From assembly GCF_014850955.1 (NCBI RefSeq), contig NZ_JACXSS010000001.1, positions 1,674,001 through 1,738,000 on the forward strand: a stretch of 64,000 nt of DNA. The letters are read 5' to 3'. This document shows positions 27,793 through 37,580 of this stretch, piece after piece. The stretch is from Methylomonas albis. GTDB lineage: Bacteria; Pseudomonadota; Gammaproteobacteria; Methylococcales; Methylomonadaceae. Made by a program: the position numbers and the translations under genes. The notes under the pieces were generated by a model. That model worked only from the letters and a program-made list of their open reading frames with translations. It was not told the DNA's origin and made no database searches. Positions within the stretch are counted from its first letter, which is position 1; every line of letters begins with the position of its first letter.

Positions 27793-30700
27793 TCAAAACT
27801 CCATCCGTATACCGACGTTGAAGGCGTGGCGGGAGACATATTCCTGGCCGATGGTGGTGTCGTATTGAATGAAAGCCGAGCCGCCAAACGGCAGTTGGGC
27901 CGATAAACCGGCGCGCAAATTGATGTAATCCTTGTCGACACTAAAACTGTTGGTGGTAAAGGCGTTGTTAGGCGCGTCGACGAAGCGGGTGGTAATCAAG
28001 GAGTTTTTATTGAACCACTGGTGCTCCCATTCGACATTCACTTGCGAAACCAGAACGCCCATCGGCGTGCTCAGCGCATGCGAGATCATCGCCCCAATAC
28101 TGCTGCTTAACGACTCGTTGTTCAAATCGCCGACTATCATGTTCATGCCTAAACCGGCGCCTTGTTCTTTGCGGCCGTTGACAAAGTTGTAACCGTATTC
28201 GGTGCGGCCTCTAAGGCCAAACGTCCATTCTTTTAGCGCTATGTCGTAACCGCTGCTGAGGCTGGTGCGATTTTGCCAGCCGTCGGTTTGGCTGGATGCC
28301 GTTTCATTGATCGCTGTGCCGATGGCATCGTTATAAAGCGTGACCCGCTTGGAATCGTATTGGTTGTAAGTCAGGTTGTTCACTAGATCAACATACCAGT
28401 TATCGGTTAGATTTAACGAGCCAAAGGCTGATAGGGTATATCCGTCTATGCTTTGGCTGCCGCCCTGTTGGGAAATCAGTGCAGTACTGCTGCCGTAGCC
28501 GGCAGACAAACCCATCAGTAGTCGTTTGCTCAAGCGATAGTCGGCACCGGCAGTGACGGCGGACATGGTTGACGCGTAACCGCGTTGAACAACCGTCGCG
28601 GTTCTATCCGCCCATTCAAACTGGCCGTTAATGAATAGGCCCAAATTATTGAAACCGGAGAAAAGATCGGTGCCGTCGTTGTCGTTATCTGTGCTCAAGG
28701 AAATACTGACCGAGGAGGGGGTATTTGATGAGGGTTGACCTTCTTTTTCCGGCGTGGAAGCCTGAATGCTGATAGCGTTAGAACTGGGCGAACTGGGTGC
28801 ACTACTGGGCGTGTTTATGCTGCTTGACGCATTCGGCGTGCTGACACTGTTCGTTGCGCTGGGTGTACCTAAACTACTTGCACCGCCGGCATTAAATGAG
28901 CTCGTTACAGTGCTATTGAGGTTGGCGGGCGCATTGAAACTGGAAAGAGTGCCGGCGCCGACGTTTGGGGATCTCAGAGTGATGAGTCGCTGGGTGATGT
29001 TGCTGGTTTGCAGTTTAGCTATTTGGTTGGATACGTTTTGTTCCGCCGCGATTTGGCCCGGGCTGATTTGTCGTAAGGCGCTGATGAATTGATCCACTTT
29101 GCTGGCATCGGCGGTACCGTTTGCTAAAAAGGGTTTCAAGCCGTTCAATAGATTCTGCAGATTGGCCGAGGTCGAGGCACTGCAATCTATCTGTTGTAAG
29201 GCACTGGCTAGGGATTGCACGTCGGCGGGGACCAGATTGGGCAATCGGGGCACCATGGTCAGCAAAAACTGTTTTTCTTGCTTGGAAAATATAAACATAT
29301 CGCTGGAGCCTTCAGGACAAGTAATGCTCTGATTAAAATTTCCGGTGATGCTGCCGCTGGTGGTTTGCAACAGCACAGACTGCGAAAAAGCCTGTTGTGG
29401 CGAGAAATTAGGCTGGCTGGCTAGGCGTTGTAAGTTAAGCTTTGCCCCTTGAATATCGATGCTGCGCGCGGTAATCGAATCGGTCACCAATTGTCCGTTT
29501 ACTCCACCCAATTCCAAATTCAAGCTACTGGATTGGCGGAAGATCAAATCAGCTGATGTGGCATCGATGGCCGCTATCCCCTGACCATTGGCACCTGGCC
29601 CTGGCGAGAAGCTGTTGTTTATGTCTACACTGCCGGCGTAAGAACCGCTGCCGGATACCGGGCCGTTTAAGGTTAAATGTGAACCTGCGATGCCCACCGT
29701 ACCATTGTTGATGACCGGACCGCTGATGTTGCCGTTGCCGCCGAAGGTACCTGCTTGTATCTCGGTCAAAGCTTGGCTCCAAACGCCGTCCACCTGGGTA
29801 GTGCCGGCGGTTTGCCGGTAAGTGCCCGTGCCGGTAAAGGTCGCGTTGCCGGTCACTCGCACATTGCCTGAATTGATGACGGTCGATTGATTGTTGAGGA
29901 TGAAATTGCCGTTTAGCAATAAATCGCTGGCAGAGCCTCCCGAGCCGCTGATAATCAAACTGCCGGGGCCTTGCATCTCACCGCCGGAAAGCACTGCCGA
30001 TTGCACTCTTAATTCGCCCGGACCCGACAATATGCCGCCAGTCTGCTCGTAACGACTGACCTCCGTGCTGGTGTGCTGTAAATTGACGGTGCCGCCTTTT
30101 ATGGTAAAGGTGCTGCCCAGGTTGAGCAGCTTGGTCGCCGCGGACGAAAAATTAACGATGCCGCCGGATACCTCGGTGGAATTGCTTACCGAATAATCGC
30201 CGGCGATAGTGGTTGTTCCGCCGCTGAACACCGCATCGGTGGCCGTTAGCGCAACGTCGGCGTTGACTAGATTGGTCCCGCCGCTAAAGGTAATATTAGC
30301 TGTGCCAAGATTGGTGCCCGCATTGAATTGGTGGGTGCCTGCGCCAAATTCCAAGGTACCGTTACCGGTGAAATTGCCGGAGTGGGTATTGCTGCCGGTA
30401 AAATTCAATTTGCCGGCATCTACAAGTGTGTTACCGGTGTAGCTGTTAGTGCCGCCCAAGGTCACCGTACCCGAAGTGGTTTTATTCAAGCCCACGCTGC
30501 CGGCTAAATTGGCACTGACCGTGCCGGCTTGCAGATCGAACGCACTGTTCGACGTTAACGTGCCGGTGCCGGTAATCGAACCCGACAGTAATTGCACGCC
30601 GGCCACCGTGTCGCTGTTTGCGCCCAGAGCGAAGATGCCGCCGTTGACGATCAGGCTGGAGGCATTGGCGAGCACATCGCTGGCGCCCAAGGCTAAGGTG

Positions 30701-32892
30701 CCGGCGCTGACTTGCGTGTTGCCGGTGTAAGCGTTGATGCCGCTGAGCGTGACGGTGCCTGCGGTAGTTTTGGTCAAGCCCACGCTGCCGCCCAGCGCGG
30801 CACTGACCGTGCCGGCTTGCACATCAAACGTGCTGGTCGAGGTCAAGGTGCCGGTGCCGGTAATAGACCCGGACAACAATTGCACGCCGGTCACCGTGTC
30901 GTTATTACTGCCCAGATCGAAAGTGCCGCCATTGACAATCAGGCTGGAGGCATTGGCGAGCACATCGCTGGCCCCCAAAGCCAACGTGCCGGCACTGACT
31001 TGCGTATTGCCGGTGTAAGCGTTGGTGCCGCTGAGCGTGACGGTGCCTGCGGTAGTTTTGGTCAAGCCCACGCTGCCGCCCAGCGCGGCGCTGACCGTGC
31101 CGGATTGCACATCAAACGTGCTGGTCGAGGTCAAGGTGCCGGTGCCGGTAATAGACCCGGACAACAATTGCACGCCGGTCACCGTGTCGTTATTACTGCC
31201 CAGATCGAAAGTGCCGCCATTGACAATCAGGCTGGAGGCATTGGCGAGCACATCGCTGGCGCCCAAGGCTAAGGTGCCGGCGCTGACTTGCGTGTTGCCG
31301 GTGTAAGCGTTGGTGCCGCTGAGCGTGACGGTGCCTGCGGTAGTTTTGGTCAAGCCCACGCTGCCGCCTAGCGCGGCACTGACCGTGCCGGATTGCACAT
31401 CAAACGTGCTGGTCGAGGTCAAGGTGCCGGTGCCGGTAATAGACCCGGACAACAATTGCACGCCGGCCACCGTGTCGCTGTTTGCGCCCAGAGCGAAGAT
31501 GCCGCCGTTGACGATCAGGCTGGAGGCATTGGCGAGCACATCGCTGGCGCCCAAGGCTAAGGTGCCGGCGCTGACTTGCGTGTTGCCGGTGTAAGCGTTG
31601 ATGCCGCTGAGCGTGACGGTGCCTGCGGTAGTTTTGGTCAAGCCCACGCTGCCGCCCAGCGCGGCACTGACCGTGCCGGCTTGCACATCAAACGTGCTGG
31701 TCGAGGTCAAGGTGCCGGTGCCGGTAATAGACCCGGACAACAATTGCACGCCGGTCACCGTGTCGTTATTACTGCCCAGATCGAAAGTGCCGCCATTGAC
31801 AATCAGGCTGGAGGCATTGGCGAGCACATCGCTGGCCCCCAAAGCCAACGTGCCGGCACTGACTTGCGTATTGCCGGTGTAAGCGTTGGTGCCGCTGAGC
31901 GTGACGGTGCCTGCGGTAGTTTTGGTCAAGCCCACGCTGCCGCCCAGCGCGGCGCTGACCGTGCCGGATTGCACATCAAACGTGCTGGTCGAGGTCAAGG
32001 TGCCGGTGCCGGTAATAGACCCGGACAACAATTGCACGCCGGTCACCGTGTCGTTATTACTGCCCAGATCGAAAGTGCCGCCATTGACAATCAGGCTGGA
32101 GGCATTGGCGAGCACATCGCTGGCGCCCAAGGCTAAGGTGCCGGCGCTGACTTGCGTGTTGCCGGTGTAAGTATTGGTGCCGCTCAGCGTGACGGTGCCG
32201 GTGGTAGTTTTGGTCAAGCCCACGCTGCCGCCCAGCGCGGCACTGACCGTGCCGGATTGCACATCAAACGTGCTGGTCGAGGTCAAGGTGCCGGTGCCGG
32301 TAATAGACCCGGACAACAATTGCACCAAGGCTACCGTGTCGTTGTTTACGCCCAGATCGAAGATGCCGCCGTTGACGAGCAGGCTGGAGGCATTGGCGAG
32401 CACATCGCTGGCGCCCAAGGCTAAGGTGCCGGCGCTGACTTGCGTGTTGCCGGTGTAAGTATTGGTGCCGCTGAGCGTGACGGTGCCGGCGGTAGTTTTG
32501 GTCAATCCGACACTGCCGGCTAAATTGGCATTGACCGTACCGGCTTGCATATCAAAGTCGGTGGTTGAGGTTAATGTTTCAGTGCCGCTCAATATCGCGG
32601 CTGAATTTGCTAACGTGAATTTCGTCACCGTGGGCGAAATATCAAGATCCACAGTTTGGCCGACGTCGATAACCGCGTCATCGGCGGCTCCAGGGCTCGC
32701 GGCGCACGACCAATTAGCGGGAGTAGACCAAGTGGAGTCTATAACCAGCCAGTTACAAGTGGTGGCGTCGGCTGTTGAAAAAAATCCGAGCAGCAATGCC
32801 GAGAAAGCATAAGTGAGGCTTGTGCCGGCGTCGCGTGAATGCCGTTCGCCTGTCAGGGGATTATTTGTGGGCTCGGCTGGCGATTGACACAT
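27793..32892 (-). CDS. Giant autotransporter with PATR-type passenger repeats
   Basis: 1699 residues. A signal peptide (hydrophobic LTYAFSALLLGFF, cleavage near TADA-TTC) is followed by a beta-helix-type passenger of 'autotransporter-associated beta strand' repeats (for example GTVTLSGTNTYTGNTQVSAG). Eight ~96-residue units fall at about residues 100-830, then diverged beta-solenoid, a Ser/Asn/Thr-rich linker (~1310-1410), and a C-terminal beta-barrel of ~280 residues ending in Phe (HAFNVGIRMEF). It is a type V secreted adhesin-like surface protein. It interrupts the T2SS operon between gspE and gspF; whether that is functional or an insertion is open. Confidence 0.9.
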   Translation of the reverse strand: MCQSPAEPTNNPLTGERHSRDAGTSLTYAFSALLLGFFSTADATTCNWLVIDSTWSTPANWSCAASPGAADDAVIDVGQTVDLDISPTVTKFTLANSAAILSGTETLTSTTDFDMQAGTVNANLAGSVGLTKTTAGTVTLSGTNTYTGNTQVSAGTLALGASDVLANASSLLVNGGIFDLGVNNDTVALVQLLSGSITGTGTLTSTSTFDVQSGTVSAALGGSVGLTKTTTGTVTLSGTNTYTGNTQVSAGTLALGASDVLANASSLIVNGGTFDLGSNNDTVTGVQLLSGSITGTGTLTSTSTFDVQSGTVSAALGGSVGLTKTTAGTVTLSGTNAYTGNTQVSAGTLALGASDVLANASSLIVNGGTFDLGSNNDTVTGVQLLSGSITGTGTLTSTSTFDVQAGTVSAALGGSVGLTKTTAGTVTLSGINAYTGNTQVSAGTLALGASDVLANASSLIVNGGIFALGANSDTVAGVQLLSGSITGTGTLTSTSTFDVQSGTVSAALGGSVGLTKTTAGTVTLSGTNAYTGNTQVSAGTLALGASDVLANASSLIVNGGTFDLGSNNDTVTGVQLLSGSITGTGTLTSTSTFDVQSGTVSAALGGSVGLTKTTAGTVTLSGTNAYTGNTQVSAGTLALGASDVLANASSLIVNGGTFDLGSNNDTVTGVQLLSGSITGTGTLTSTSTFDVQAGTVSAALGGSVGLTKTTAGTVTLSGINAYTGNTQVSAGTLALGASDVLANASSLIVNGGIFALGANSDTVAGVQLLSGSITGTGTLTSNSAFDLQAGTVSANLAGSVGLNKTTSGTVTLGGTNSYTGNTLVDAGKLNFTGSNTHSGNFTGNGTLEFGAGTHQFNAGTNLGTANITFSGGTNLVNADVALTATDAVFSGGTTTIAGDYSVSNSTEVSGGIVNFSSAATKLLNLGSTFTIKGGTVNLQHTSTEVSRYEQTGGILSGPGELRVQSAVLSGGEMQGPGSLIISGSGGSASDLLLNGNFILNNQSTVINSGNVRVTGNATFTGTGTYRQTAGTTQVDGVWSQALTEIQAGTFGGNGNISGPVINNGTVGIAGSHLTLNGPVSGSGSYAGSVDINNSFSPGPGANGQGIAAIDATSADLIFRQSSSLNLELGGVNGQLVTDSITARSIDIQGAKLNLQRLASQPNFSPQQAFSQSVLLQTTSGSITGNFNQSITCPEGSSDMFIFSKQEKQFLLTMVPRLPNLVPADVQSLASALQQIDCSASTSANLQNLLNGLKPFLANGTADASKVDQFISALRQISPGQIAAEQNVSNQIAKLQTSNITQRLITLRSPNVGAGTLSSFNAPANLNSTVTSSFNAGGASSLGTPSATNSVSTPNASSSINTPSSAPSSPSSNAISIQASTPEKEGQPSSNTPSSVSISLSTDNDNDGTDLFSGFNNLGLFINGQFEWADRTATVVQRGYASTMSAVTAGADYRLSKRLLMGLSAGYGSSTALISQQGGSQSIDGYTLSAFGSLNLTDNWYVDLVNNLTYNQYDSKRVTLYNDAIGTAINETASSQTDGWQNRTSLSSGYDIALKEWTFGLRGRTEYGYNFVNGRKEQGAGLGMNMIVGDLNNESLSSSIGAMISHALSTPMGVLVSQVNVEWEHQWFNKNSLITTRFVDAPNNAFTTNSFSVDKDYINLRAGLSAQLPFGGSAFIQYDTTIGQEYVSRHAFNVGIRMEF
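30446..32590 (-). repeat. 288-bp tandem repeats (96 codons) in the autotransporter passenger
   Basis: Units recur every 288 bp, with equivalent positions at 30734, 31022, 31310, 31598, 31886, 32174 and 32462, plus a diverged unit at the C-terminal side. A higher-order copy is also visible: the sequence from about 30590 to 31304 recurs with offset 864 bp (31454-32168), apparently unchanged, pointing to a recent three-unit duplication. Confidence 0.9.
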
Positions 32893-33030
32893 CTTTAATC
32901 AGTGATATTGGTTGGAAAGCGGGGGTTAGTCATATTCCGCTTGTTACGATTCGCAGTGAGGGATCTTAGCCTGGGCATTCAGCACCTTTCTAGATTCAGA
33001 TCAAGGAAAGCCTATTTGTCCAGGGCCAAC

Positions 33031-34737
33031 TCAAGCCTCTGTCGTCACCCGCAACACTTCCTCCAATGTCGTAACGCCCTGCAACGCTTTGCCGACGCCG
33101 TCTTCGTACATGGTTTGCATGCCTTCCTGGATAGCGGTTTGCTGGATCACAAAGGCTTCTTCGTGTTTCATGATCTGTTTACGTATCGTGTCGGTCATGG
33201 TCAAAAACTCGATGATCGCAAACCGACCTTTGTAGCCGATACCGTTGCAGGTCGGGCAGCCGACCGGTTTGTGCAGCAGGATTTCGCCGGACGGTTGCCA
33301 GTGCCGTAATTTCATTTCCTCGATCAGTGTCTCTGAGGCCGGATGGGCTAGCTTGCAATGCGGACAGAGGCGGCGCACCAAGCGTTGTGCCAGGATGCCG
33401 TTGATGGTGGAGCTAAGCAGGTATTCTTCCAAACCCATGTCTTGCAAGCGGGTAACGCCGGCGGCGGCATCGTTGGTGTGTAGCGTGGATAGTACCAAGT
33501 GGCCGGTCAGCGCGGATTGCACGGCGATTTTCGCGGTTTCCAGGTCGCGCATCTCGCCGATCATGATCACGTCCGGGTCTTGGCGGACGATGGAGCGCAA
33601 GGCCGACGCAAAGGTCAGGCCGATTTGCGGTTTGGCTTGAATTTGGTTGATGCCTTCCAGTTGATATTCCACCGGATCTTCGACGGTGATGATCTTACGT
33701 TCCGAGGTGTTCAGGGTTTTTAACGCCGCGTAAAGCGAGGTGGATTTACCGCTACCGGTCGGGCCCGTAATCAACAGAATGCCGTGTGGTTGGGCCAATA
33801 CTTCCATGAAGCGCTCGGCCTGTTTGCCGACGAAGCCCAGGGTTTCGAAATCCAGCACCGCGTTTTCCTTGTCCAGCAAACGGATCACCACGCTTTCGCC
33901 GTGCAGGGTAGGGATGGTGGAAACCCGCAAATCCAGCTCCTTGCCGATCATTTGCAATTTGATACGGCCGTCTTGCGGCAAGCGCCGTTCGGCGATGTTG
34001 AGCTTGGCCATGATTTTGATCCGTGAAAGCACAGCGGCGGTCGAGGCTACTGGCGGCGAATCGATGTCCTGTAACACGCCGTCGATACGCAGACGCACTT
34101 TCAGGCTTTGTTCGAAGGGTTCGATATGTACGTCGGAGGCACGGCTTTCCACGGCTTTTTGCAGGATGAAGTTCACCATTTTGATGATGGGTGCTTCGCT
34201 AGCCAGGTCTTTCAAATGCTCCAGATCTTCGCTGCCTTCTTCCTCGACATTGAGGTTGTCCATCAGCTTGTCCATTTGCGACTTGCCTTCACCGTATTGC
34301 AATTCCAGCGCGGCGTCGATTTCCGAAAGTTGGCCTATTTGCAATTTAATGGGTTTACCGGTAGCCAGTTGCAAGGCTTGGGTGACGTAATCGTCTTCCG
34401 GGTCCATCACCGCAATTTGGATGTGCTCGTCGTCCGCTGCCAGTCCCACCGCGTGGTATTGCTTTAAAAAACGCTGGGAAACGCTATCGGGCAGTGGCGT
34501 TTGCGGTGGGTAGTGTTCCGGCGTCACACGGGCGATACCGCTGGCTTCGGCGAAGCTGCCGGCGATGTCGCTGTCCGAACACAAGCCCAGTTTGATCAAC
34601 AGTTGCGGCACGGAGTCGTCCAATGCCGATTTTTGCATGCGACGGACTTTGCCCAAATCGCTGTCTGAGAGTTTACCCTTGCTTTTTAACAAGCTGAGAA
34701 AGGCAGCGTATTTTTCGGATTTTTCGACGGTTTCCAT
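33031..34737 (-). CDS. gspE: Type II secretion ATPase GspE
   Basis: About 568 residues from the ATG at 34737 (a GTG lies two codons earlier). The N-terminal MshEN-type domain is followed by the RecA-like ATPase: Walker A GPTGSGKSTSLYAAL, Asp box ITVEDPVEYQ, Walker B DPDVIMIGEMRD and His box TGHLVLSTLHTNDA. A CxxC zinc module (CPHCKLAHP, then CPTCNG) is intact. It powers pseudopilus assembly. It is separated from gspF by the autotransporter gene, but the strand is the same. Confidence 0.93.
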   Translation of the reverse strand: METVEKSEKYAAFLSLLKSKGKLSDSDLGKVRRMQKSALDDSVPQLLIKLGLCSDSDIAGSFAEASGIARVTPEHYPPQTPLPDSVSQRFLKQYHAVGLAADDEHIQIAVMDPEDDYVTQALQLATGKPIKLQIGQLSEIDAALELQYGEGKSQMDKLMDNLNVEEEGSEDLEHLKDLASEAPIIKMVNFILQKAVESRASDVHIEPFEQSLKVRLRIDGVLQDIDSPPVASTAAVLSRIKIMAKLNIAERRLPQDGRIKLQMIGKELDLRVSTIPTLHGESVVIRLLDKENAVLDFETLGFVGKQAERFMEVLAQPHGILLITGPTGSGKSTSLYAALKTLNTSERKIITVEDPVEYQLEGINQIQAKPQIGLTFASALRSIVRQDPDVIMIGEMRDLETAKIAVQSALTGHLVLSTLHTNDAAAGVTRLQDMGLEEYLLSSTINGILAQRLVRRLCPHCKLAHPASETLIEEMKLRHWQPSGEILLHKPVGCPTCNGIGYKGRFAIIEFLTMTDTIRKQIMKHEEAFVIQQTAIQEGMQTMYEDGVGKALQGVTTLEEVLRVTTEA

Positions 34738-35089
34738 GTTCACTTTATCAGCCTAAACTTTTAGAACTCGATCACATTGTAGCGATTTTCCACACAGGCC
34801 GGCAGTAATTGTTTAGAGGGCAGTGACTCCTGCCGCGCGCTTGAGAGGGAATCTCGAGCCGCTCGAACAGATCTTAATTTTTGGGATAGTGAGTGTCGGG
34901 GTTTTGGACTTACTTGGGTTCCCTCTTTTGTCAGATCGTGCCGTTGCAGTCGATTGATCCATCTGCTTCAATGACGGCAAGTTGACCTATATTGGTCAAC
35001 ATGCGTAGCCTGGATGAAGCGCGGCGCAATCCGAGATTTGGTAGCTGTCATTTCCCGGATTCCATTTAATTGCATTGGGTGATAGGTAG
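34738..35089. other. Intergenic region upstream of gspE
   Basis: About 350 bp without a convincing gene. It should contain the gspE promoter, but I see no clear consensus box. The right end grades into sequence flanking the REP hairpin. Confidence 0.4.
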
Positions 35090-35116
35090 GCTGGGTTGAA
35101 TGACGTGAAACCCAGC
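35090..35116. repeat. REP hairpin, left of RAYT
   Basis: GCTGGGTT (35090-35097) pairs with AACCCAGC (35109-35116), preceded by GTAG. It is an inverted near-copy of the hairpin at 35672-35698. Confidence 0.85.
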
Positions 35117-35135
35117 TCATGAAGCGGAAAAGATC

Positions 35136-35666
35136 ATGCGCACTTATATTCGTAGCTATTCCAAAGGCGGCACATATTTTTTTACCGTAAATCTCGCCCA
35201 GAGAAAACAAAACGACTTGTTGATTCGGCATATTGATGAATTACGTAGTGCATGCCGTTATACCCAACAACGTCATCCCTTAATCATTGAGGCGATGGTA
35301 GTGTTACCAGAACATTTACATTGCATTTGGCGATTACCTGAAGGCAACGATGATTATCCGATGCGTTGGCGCTTGCTTAAATCACATTTTTCCAGACAGA
35401 TTCAAAAGAAGGAATTCGTTTCCGATAGTCGAAGACGGAAAAACGAACGTGGGGTATGGCAACGCCGGTATTGGGAGCACCAAATTCGTGACGATGCGGA
35501 TTTTCAACAACATATGGATTATATTCATTACAATCCGGTAAAACATGGACATGTGAAGAAAGCAACGGATTGGCCTTATTCATCGATCCATCGCTGGATC
35601 AATCTAGGCGCTTATCCTGAAGACTGGGCCGCTCCACCAAAAGTGATCGAACGCCACTGGGAATAG
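35136..35666 (+). CDS. REP-associated tyrosine transposase (RAYT)
   Basis: 176 residues of the Y1/TnpA_REP family. The HUH pair lies in PEHLHCIWRLP, the catalytic Tyr in MDYIHYNPVKHG, and the family tail is W-P-Y-SS (DWPYSSIHRWI). RAYTs are single-copy domesticated relatives of IS200/IS605 transposases that mobilise REP sequences. The gene lies exactly between two inverted REP hairpins, 20 bp after the left one and 5 bp before the right one, which supports an active REP-RAYT unit. Confidence 0.93.
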   Translation: MRTYIRSYSKGGTYFFTVNLAQRKQNDLLIRHIDELRSACRYTQQRHPLIIEAMVVLPEHLHCIWRLPEGNDDYPMRWRLLKSHFSRQIQKKEFVSDSRRRKNERGVWQRRYWEHQIRDDADFQQHMDYIHYNPVKHGHVKKATDWPYSSIHRWINLGAYPEDWAAPPKVIERHWE

Positions 35667-35671
35667 GCAAT

Positions 35672-35698
35672 GCTGGGTTTCACGCTGTTCAACCCAGC
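35672..35698. repeat. REP hairpin, right of RAYT
   Basis: GCTGGGTT (35672-35679) pairs with AACCCAGC (35691-35698), followed by CTAC. Read in reverse it matches the left REP except for three loop bases. Confidence 0.85.
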
Positions 35699-35921
35699 CT
35701 ACGGTCCTGATTTTCGATGATCTGCGGAAGGTAAGAGATCTTGTCTGTCGCAATTTCATTTTTTTATCCAAGTGTAGTAAAAACATCGCGTATCAGGCAA
35801 TGATGCACTTCCGTACGTCAGACAGCTTATTTAGTGACAATAAGCCCAGCATGTATTCAATGCAGGAAAATGCATCAATGAAAGTAGCTAGAGTTTTCTC
35901 ACAGCAGGGTGACAGCCAGCT

Positions 35922-36920
35922 ATGACGTGGGAGAATAATACAAAATCGCAGCACTTTGTTTCACAGGTAGAGCAGCGCTTTAATGCACTCAATCCAAACG
36001 CGGCTACGAAGAATCAAAGGATATACGACTTTGAGATCATCAATCGAGAGACTCCAGAACTCCGATTGTTAAGCCACAATGGACAGAACATTTCCAGGAC
36101 TCTCGCATACTCAGATTTATACAGTTTCGAGTTGGAACAGGACAAACAAATTCGAAACAACTTCGAGAATGCTTTCTATCGCTACGAGAAAGACATCAAG
36201 ACACACACAGAAAACCTACTTCAGAAACTCATTTCTAGGCGAATAGACATAAACGTAAATGATGAGGTCGTAAACCTCTTCACCACAAAGTTACTCAATT
36301 GCGCCCGTAATCCTTTTTCGATTCATAAAATGCTCAACACTTTTGGTGCATTGACGGATTATTTACCTACATCTCCCGAACAACAAACGCCATTTAATCG
36401 AATTCTAAATGGAAGCAAGCCCCATCAGAAGCGATTATGTCATGACTTCGGTATTAGCGAAACGGAATATGAACAATGGCTACGCATGTTATTTATGTTG
36501 TTTATTCCTTCAGGAGAAGGTGACTTGAATATGCTAGAGAGCATTGTGAAAACCGGCTTCACCGATCCTAGGTTTGAAATTGGTGTGTTAGTAAGCCTTT
36601 ATTCTTCTCCTCAATGTTTGTTGTCTGACCGTTCATTCAGTAGCAATATTGAAAAACCTGGGATGGACGGCTTCGACTTCAACTTATCGTCGAAGGCATT
36701 TATTCGTTACATGTTCGCCAATATTGATGAGATTGTGTCGTCTTGTAAACCACCAGAGATCCTCAGTGCCTTTAAGGCTGAACGTAAGAAACTGCCACGT
36801 CAAATTCAGCTAAATTATTGTTTTAACAATATGGAACTACTTGGAGGATTTAACCGCAATGTGATCTACCAAAGCAATCGCCACGTTTATTGTGCTTCCA
36901 AAACGCCATTCATCTTCTGA
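35922..36920 (+). CDS. Orphan AT-rich gene, possibly DUF4238-like
   Basis: 332 residues, no signal peptide or membrane segment. The start (KSQHFVSQVEQRF, then YDFEI) resembles the H-[YF]-V/P...RF opening of DUF4238 proteins, a family of unknown function; the match is by eye and weak. Base composition is clearly more AT-rich than the neighbours, and the gene sits between REP elements, an IS and no operon partners, so recent acquisition is likely. The SD is weak (CAGGGTGA). Confidence 0.55.
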   Translation: MTWENNTKSQHFVSQVEQRFNALNPNAATKNQRIYDFEIINRETPELRLLSHNGQNISRTLAYSDLYSFELEQDKQIRNNFENAFYRYEKDIKTHTENLLQKLISRRIDINVNDEVVNLFTTKLLNCARNPFSIHKMLNTFGALTDYLPTSPEQQTPFNRILNGSKPHQKRLCHDFGISETEYEQWLRMLFMLFIPSGEGDLNMLESIVKTGFTDPRFEIGVLVSLYSSPQCLLSDRSFSSNIEKPGMDGFDFNLSSKAFIRYMFANIDEIVSSCKPPEILSAFKAERKKLPRQIQLNYCFNNMELLGGFNRNVIYQSNRHVYCASKTPFIF

Positions 36921-36955
36921 TGGGAGTCTGATTCTGGTTGATCCTTAGTGTGGGG

Positions 36956-37011
36956 GTGGGCACCCCTGTTTGTGCCCACGCGGATCGAAATGGTGGGCAA
37001 ATTTGCCCACC
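36956..37011. repeat. Pair of REP-type hairpins
   Basis: GTGGGCAC (36956-36963) pairs with GTGCCCAC (36972-36979). A perfect 20-bp palindrome GGTGGGCAAATTTGCCCACC follows at 36992-37011, then CTACG. Two related GTGGGC hairpins in tandem are the layout of a BIME, here of a different family from the REPs at 35.1-35.7 kb. Confidence 0.75.
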
Positions 37012-37580
37012 CTACGTTTGCATGTCAGCAACTCCGATCAAACCAGTCCTTCATTGGCTTGATATTCGACTGTCCAACCGGCTGCTAATGGCCGGGAGTT
37101 ACCAATCATAATTCTTTTAACGAACCTATAGGTTTGGGTGAGGCAGCGCCTCCCCCCAACATCTCGACCGGCACAACCTCCCAGTATCGATAGCTGTTTG
37201 CTGGATCGATGTTTAGCTGTCGGAGTTTGTTGGGTAGACGGGGGGCTTGTCGTGTTGGGGTTCCTGTCGTGAACCGACGAGCTAATATTTTCTACCCAGT
37301 CTTGGTATTGATCGTTCCTAATTGGGATCTTGCAAGGTATTTTGCCAGTCGCGAAAGGCTAGTCGGCTTGCGCGCAAGCTTGAGTTGCTTTGCGTTTTGA
37401 GCGATTTGGCTGGCGCGAATAGCTTTTTACCTTGCGCACAAGCTTATCCTGGCTGGCGATTAAAGCGATTTGCCGTGGGCGAGCACGGTTTTGGCTTGCA
37501 CACAAGCTTGTGTCGCTTTGCGTTTGTAGCGATTTGGCTGGTGTGAATAGCTTTTTACATTGCGCGCAAGCTTATCCTGG

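Noticed and set aside
30446-32590. Direct repeats considered as a CRISPR array
   Set aside because: The unit is 288 bp, contiguous, in frame and coding, with no unique spacers; no cas gene is present.
30712-32812. A ladder of 90-186-codon plus-strand frames opposite the autotransporter, each repeating every 288 bp
   Set aside because: They are antisense shadows of the repeat gene, Pro/Val- or Gly/Arg-biased, without SD or family match; the minus-strand 1699-codon frame with signal peptide and barrel explains them.
36956-37011. Terminator for the orphan gene ending at 36920
   Set aside because: Neither stem is followed by a T run; the CTACG suffix and tandem layout fit REP sequences better.
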